Assembly: GCA_003427395.1 (NCBI GenBank)
Contig: BFEA01000260.1
Span: 1,642,573 to 1,662,831 of the forward strand
Length of the DNA: 20,259 bases
Origin: Chara braunii
Taxonomy: Eukaryota > Streptophyta > Charophyceae > Charales > Characeae
Direction: 5' to 3'
Part shown: positions 16,155-20,259 of the stretch, in pieces
Layout: every line of letters starts with the position of its first letter
Position numbering within the stretch: position 1 is the stretch's first letter
The notes under the pieces: generated by a model
The model's database searches: none
Told to the model about the DNA's origin: nothing
What the model saw: the letters and a program-made list of their open reading frames with translations, nothing else
Position numbers and translations under genes: made by a program

Positions 16155-17720
16155 CGCAGGTTCGCAGCGAGGGTGTGGAACATTTACGAAAATTAGTACG
16201 CAAAAATCAGATGTGGGAATGGGGAGCAAGACAGCAAGCGGCTGTAGAGGATATTAAGGCTGAGTTCCGAGAAGGCGGCTTGGTTTTGGGAGTTCCTTAT
16301 TTTGATGATGAGGTGGGGCGCCCTTTCGTCATCGAGACTGATGCAGGTCCCACAGCCTTGGGTGGGGTCCTGATTCAGAAAGATGAGGAAGGACGAGAGC
16401 GACCTTTGAGATTTGAAAGTAGAACTCTGAATGCCGCTGAACGCAACTTCTCCCTATTCAAAAAGGAAACTCTCGCTTTACTTCACTGTCTACGTATTTT
16501 TAGAAATTATGTGTTTGACCGACGGTTTATTCTTCGAGTTGATCCCACAGCTCTGGCTCAATCATTGAAGAACTACTCTCCTTTTGATCCAACCATCGCT
16601 CGATGGCTGACATATATTTGGATGTTAAATTTCGAAATTGAACGTATCTCAGGTACTCAGAATCGGGCAGATGGATTGAGTCGTATTGATTGGGACTCAT
16701 CGACTGATCAGGCTGAAGATTCAGTCCCTGTTGATGGGTTCTTGGAAGGAGAGGAGTTGCAATTGAGTATTAACTCATACAACTATTTGGAGGATACAAC
16801 AACCCGTCATGGGAAAACCATTTGGAATGCTCCCAGTTTTCATCATGTACGATCGGAGTTAGTGATGGGGGAGCCTTTCATTGAGGAAGACCCATGGGGT
16901 GAAAGAACTTCAGAGCAAATGATGAACTTGGCTTTATCTGATAGAGTCGAGCTTATCAATGAGCCACTGACGATTGAGCATGGACATGAGAGGACTGATG
17001 AAATTTTTAACGTTGTTGGGAGGTTGTATTTCCTTGTAAATTTCTTGATTCATGAAGACCGTCTGAGAATGCTAAATGAACAAGGAGAAAGCAATGAAGT
17101 TAAGGAAGCTTTTAGAGGAAGGGAATATAACGGGGAATATAAATTGATGGGAATGTGGTTGAATGGTGAGTTGAGACAAGAAGAGGTGGATCCAGTTGTT
17201 CGACAGAAGAGTGAGGATTTTATCATACGATATGGTCATCTTTTTAGGAAATCGAATGATGGTATTCCAAGGAGAGTAGTATGTGGGATTGCACGACAGC
17301 TTGATGTGATTGCCGCCTTGCATGATGGGGTCGCAGGCGGACATAGATCAGCGCGAGTCACCTTGAAAAAGATTCAGCATCTTTACTTTTGGGAAGGAAT
17401 GAGCAAGATGGTAATTGACTTTTGTAAATCTTGCCTTCTTTGCCAAAGACGATCTAATTTACGTTTTGTTGAACCCCATAATCCACGCTATGTAGCGGAG
17501 CCCGGAGCAGTCGTACATCTTGATCTACTGGTTATGCCGCCAGGCATTAATAGGTACAGATATATCTTCGATGCAAGAGACAACCTAACCGGGTTCGTTG
17601 ATGGTTGTGCCCTTCGCGAACGTACTGAGCAGGTCTTGGCCGAATGCATCGAAGAATATTATCTTCGGTACCCATTCATCCGGGAGTTTGTCATGGATCG
17701 AGGCGGTGAATTTCGGGCTG
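16155..17720 (+). pseudogene. RNase H and N-terminal/core integrase
   Basis: An uninterrupted frame (open from 16079, sensible from about 16173). RNase H: Asp in FVIETDAG (about 16340), Glu in FKKETLAL, Asp in LRVDPTAL (about 16541) and Asp in NRADGLSRI (about 16670). A linker of about 210 residues (VPVDGFLEGEE... to ...NGELRQEEVDP) has no recognised domain, in particular no PHD finger. Integrase: HHCC finger H-x6-H-x29-C-x2-C (LHDGVAGGH to SCLLCQ, about 17321-17443), core with Asp in HLDLL (about 17522) and Asp in FVMDRGGEF (about 17696). The frame is lost at about 17720 by a 1-base shift inside the core. Near 16157-16175 another small indel brings the frame back after the 424-bp duplication. 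Confidence 0.88.
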
Positions 17721-18417
17721 GGAAGTGCAGACACTTTTGAAAAGGCTTGGTGTGAATTTTTGCTATACTACAAGAGCACATCCCCAGGTTAATGCGGCAG
17801 TCGAGCGTGAACATGCTACTCTGACGAATTTATTAGCAAAATGGTGTGCAGATGATCCATCGAGATGACCTATATGTCCGAGAACGACATTCTTTGTTGA
17901 GAATGTCACTATTAAGCGAACAACTGGATATGCACCGGTCACCTTATGGTTTGAACGACATGCAACCTTTCCGATTGAAAGTTTCTTAACCACTTGGCGG
18001 AAGCAGGATGTGGAAATGAAACTTTCAACNGAAGAGTTGTTAGAATTAAGGGCAAGGCAGGTGATGGTGACCGAAGAGAGGGTTGAGGAAGCCACTGCTT
18101 CTACAGCAGAAAGCAGGCAGGCGGACAAGGGAAGATGGGATAAAGGGCCTCGTGTTCGTAAGGAACCCTTGGAAGTTGGAGATATTGTGCTTCTTTATGA
18201 TTCGTCCTTGGAGAAACAGTGGTCTCGCAAATTAGATAGTCGATGGTTGGGGCCCTATCGTATTGTTAGAAAGTCTGAGCATGGGGCTTATGAGATCGAG
18301 GAATTGGATGGGGCTCGAGGTCAATTGGGTATCGGGATCACATCTGAGGAAGTTCATTCCAAGGGGTTAATAAAGAGATTTGTTTTAGTTGATATAAACC
18401 TTTCTAAGAGGTGGTAA
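17721..18417 (+). pseudogene. Integrase core end and C-terminal GPY/F domain
   Basis: Frame 1 continues the core: the third catalytic residue is the Glu in NAAVEREHATL (about 17803), 35 residues after the second Asp, as in the DD35E pattern. A TGA at 17866-17868 interrupts it. The C-terminal domain has VGDIVLLYDSSLEKQWSRKL followed by RWLGPYRIV, the GPY/F module typical of gypsy integrases, and ends at TAA 18415-18417. No chromodomain follows. One ambiguous base at 18030. Confidence 0.88.
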
Positions 18418-19890
18418 GAGACATGACTCTTTTTCTCTTAATTCTTTTCATATTTGGGATCATTAATGACTGACTTGTATCTAAGGTCGGATAAGGGAGG
18501 GGAAGTAACTTGAACATTGGGATTGAATTTGGTTTCCTGTTTTGTAATAATTGATAATTTCCTGCGACTTCTGTTCGTAGAATTGTTGTGAGATTTTTTC
18601 GAATGGCTTGATGATCTTTCGACTTCTAATTTTGAATGGTTGTATATCACCTTTTTGATGAAATGTAATGCAATGCAGTTTATGGATGTTTTGACTGGAA
18701 TGTTATGGAACTCTCTATAAAAATATATGTTATTGTTGTGAAAGGTTCTAGGAAAAAAAAATGTAATTTGCATTATATGACTTATAGTGTAACACTACGT
18801 GTTGTTCGTGAAGAGATATACTGCAATTACTTATCGTGGCCTAAAACCTTCTTGTAATGTTAGTTCAGTTATCATATTATGATGAGTCCTGATGCAGTGA
18901 GCTCCGTAAATGGTAGTGAGGCCCACGCCGGAACTGTGTTCCTGGTCCATAGTGGGATGATGTCATTTTTCTTTTTGAGGAGGATGGCTACACTATCATT
19001 GAGAGGGAGGAAGGTGTTATTGTGATTGTTGGAATCTTGCTTGTGAGGGTGATGATTGTCATTCGTCATGGGGGGGAGGAGTGGTCACCTTTGCCCTGTG
19101 ACGGATGAGGTCGCCTCGCCTCTATGATCGGGTCTGACCAACCTAGGTCATGGAGAAAGGGTAGTTCAGTCTTACAAGTAAGAGAATGACAAAAACTTGA
19201 CACTGGAATCGGAGGGAATGTGGTGAGGCTCGAGTCTAAAGCGGGGCTTGACGTCGAGATGCTATCCCTTGAGGATTACACCACTCCTCGACGCATATCA
19301 CAAGGCATGTAGGAATATCATGTGTGATGACTCGTAATTGGAATGGGATACAAAACCTGGACAAGAACTTTCGACGAATGGTTACTCTCGTTAATGGTTG
19401 GTTCATATTTTTTGTTTGGACTGCCCAGGAGGTTGTTTATTTTGAAAAGACCCGTCAGGGGGTTAGAGCCTGACTCATTTTTTTATTATTGATGGATATG
19501 CCAACCAATTGGGGTTTTCAAGGCTAGCCGGAGGCTTGTCCGATACCATTATGAGAGACTAAATGATGTTTTGAGTGACCGCCAGTGGGGTGATGCTGGA
19601 ACCAATCAGACGAAGTTCCTTGTTTTTTTTGTGATTCCGGAATTTGATGTGGTATAAATTCAGGTTTTGGTGAAAGGCTTGCCAGAGGCTATATCTGGTA
19701 CCATTCCAATAAAAGATGAGTGAATGATGGATTACCGAGCAACAACTCGGATTTTAGCAATGAGCTTCGGCTTAAATATTGTGTTGTTTGAAAAATTTTA
19801 GTGAAGTTCCATAAGAATCCAGAACGACCCTATATTATTATTAATATAGGGTGAACGACGGGGACGTCGTTCAATGGGGTCTGGGAATGC
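18418..19890 (+). other. Long non-coding 3' region of the element
   Basis: 1.47 kb between integrase and the 3' LTR with no credible ORF; the longest frames are short minus-strand ones. It is AT-richer at its start. A degenerate direct repeat occurs at about 19500-19600 and 19655-19740 (offset about 154 bp: AGGCTAGCCGGAGGCTTGTC against AGGCTTGCCAGAGGCTATAT, both followed by a TACCATT stretch and AATGATG). The place where other plant gypsy elements may carry an env-like ORF is empty here. Two hairpins at its very end are listed separately. Confidence 0.8.
19828..19872. repeat. Two adjacent perfect hairpins before the 3' LTR
   Basis: CCCTATATTA, loop TTAT, TAATATAGGG (19828-19851), then one base later GAACGACG, loop GGGA, CGTCGTTC (19853-19872). 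They stop 18 bp before the LTR at 19891. The 18 bp left (AATGGGGTCTGGGAATGC) is only a mediocre purine stretch, so no classical polypurine tract is evident. Confidence 0.9.
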
Positions 19891-20259
19891 TGTCGGGGCA
19901 AAAACCCTGACAAGGGTATTTGCCGGGGGATTTCAACGTCGGACGTAGTCCGCTTTTTTGAGGAGTTGAAGGACTTGATGAGACTGGCGTGCCAAAAGTT
20001 TATTCAAACTAAACCTATGACCGAGAAATTAAAATTTTTTAGACTTTGGTCCGGACACGTCTAACGTCCGGAATAATTGTTTTATTTTATTATGCAAAAG
20101 TATGCGGACGCCTGAAATATTTGAGTTAGAATATTTTATAACGCGCGGCCTACGACCGCGTGATTTAGGGGTTTAGCGGGTGTAAAAAATGGTTGTGTCG
20201 TGCGTGCCGTGCCGTCAGACGGTTGTCGTTTTAACGGCGGCTTGGCTCGCCAGCAGCAG
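19891..20259 (+). repeat. 3' LTR, first 369 bp
   Basis: Matches 9554-9899 from TGTCGGGGCAAAAACCC onwards, with about 11 substitutions and a 23-bp length difference. The extra segment at about 19930-19952 contains CGGAC-GTA-GTCCG. The remaining ~1.7 kb lies outside the window. Confidence 0.96.

Larger units (their letters stand above)
9554..20259 (+). mobile_element. Ty3/gypsy LTR retrotransposon, nearly complete, continues past the window
   Basis: The 5' LTR (9554-11616) starts TGTCG and ends CGACA, and is followed by a primer-binding site. The internal region (11617-19890, 8274 bp) encodes gag, protease, RT, RNase H and integrase in the gypsy order, and the 3' LTR begins at 19891. If the 3' LTR has similar length the element is about 12.4 kb. 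It lies in the RNase H tail of the minus-strand element. The 5 bases before it, CCCGT (9549-9553), should be the target-site duplication; the right-hand copy is outside the window. All major ORFs carry stops or shifts, so this copy is not autonomous. Confidence 0.93.

Noticed and set aside
15304-16229. Minus-strand open frames of up to 240 codons across the RT duplication
   Set aside because: They are antisense shadows of RT, repeated because the DNA is duplicated.
18418-19890. env-like ORF or hammerhead ribozyme in the 3' non-coding region
   Set aside because: No open frame of useful length; a CTGATG-containing stretch near 18890 lacks the rest of the hammerhead core.

Overview
The window looks like repeat-dense nuclear DNA of a large-genome streptophyte. 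It contains two Ty3/gypsy LTR retrotransposons, satellite arrays, long homopolymers and scattered ambiguous bases, and no intact host gene. The polyprotein fragments resemble, from memory only, the abundant retroelement proteins predicted from the charophyte alga Chara braunii. I did not and could not verify this, so treat the organism as 'Chara-like green lineage, moderate confidence'.

Layout. 1-1400: two abutting tandem arrays with 80/81-bp and 91-bp units. 1440-1690: a polypurine tract rich in GAA. 1691-5570: pyrimidine-rich non-coding DNA packed with perfect short hairpins. It holds two diverged copies of a ~740-bp segment about 1.44 kb apart, a T47-C-T28 tract and a 26-bp x4 minisatellite. 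5571-9553 (minus strand): the 3' part of an older, decayed gypsy element. In its 5' to 3' order it has the RNase H tail, a PHD-type zinc finger, integrase, and then an extra downstream ORF with an acidic block and an SR-like tail. 9554-20259 (plus strand): a second gypsy element inserted into the RNase H end of the first. It has a 5' LTR of 2063 bp (9554-11616), a tRNA-Asp-type primer-binding site, gag, protease, reverse transcriptase, RNase H and integrase, a 1.47-kb non-coding 3' region, and the first 369 bp of the 3' LTR.

How the parts relate. Both elements are dead copies. Their reading frames can still be followed, but they are broken by frameshifts and by stops that are TGA or TAG in every case I located within recognisable domains. 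In the younger element a 424-bp exact tandem duplication doubles the RT catalytic YIDD region. The two copies differ at about 13 positions (12 transitions), which is about the same divergence as the two LTRs (about 11 of 345). The duplication therefore probably arose at or near the time of insertion. Where one copy has a stop, the other often keeps the sense codon, so the decay by C-to-T type transitions can be read directly.

The most unusual signals are: the PHD finger fused between RNase H and integrase; the extra 3' ORF with an overlapping second frame; a string of back-to-back perfect hairpins plus a tRNA-like Pol III promoter inside the 5' LTR; a pair of perfect hairpins where a polypurine tract is expected before the 3' LTR; and a recurring CCG-N8-CGG palindrome family in the 2.3-4.7 kb region.
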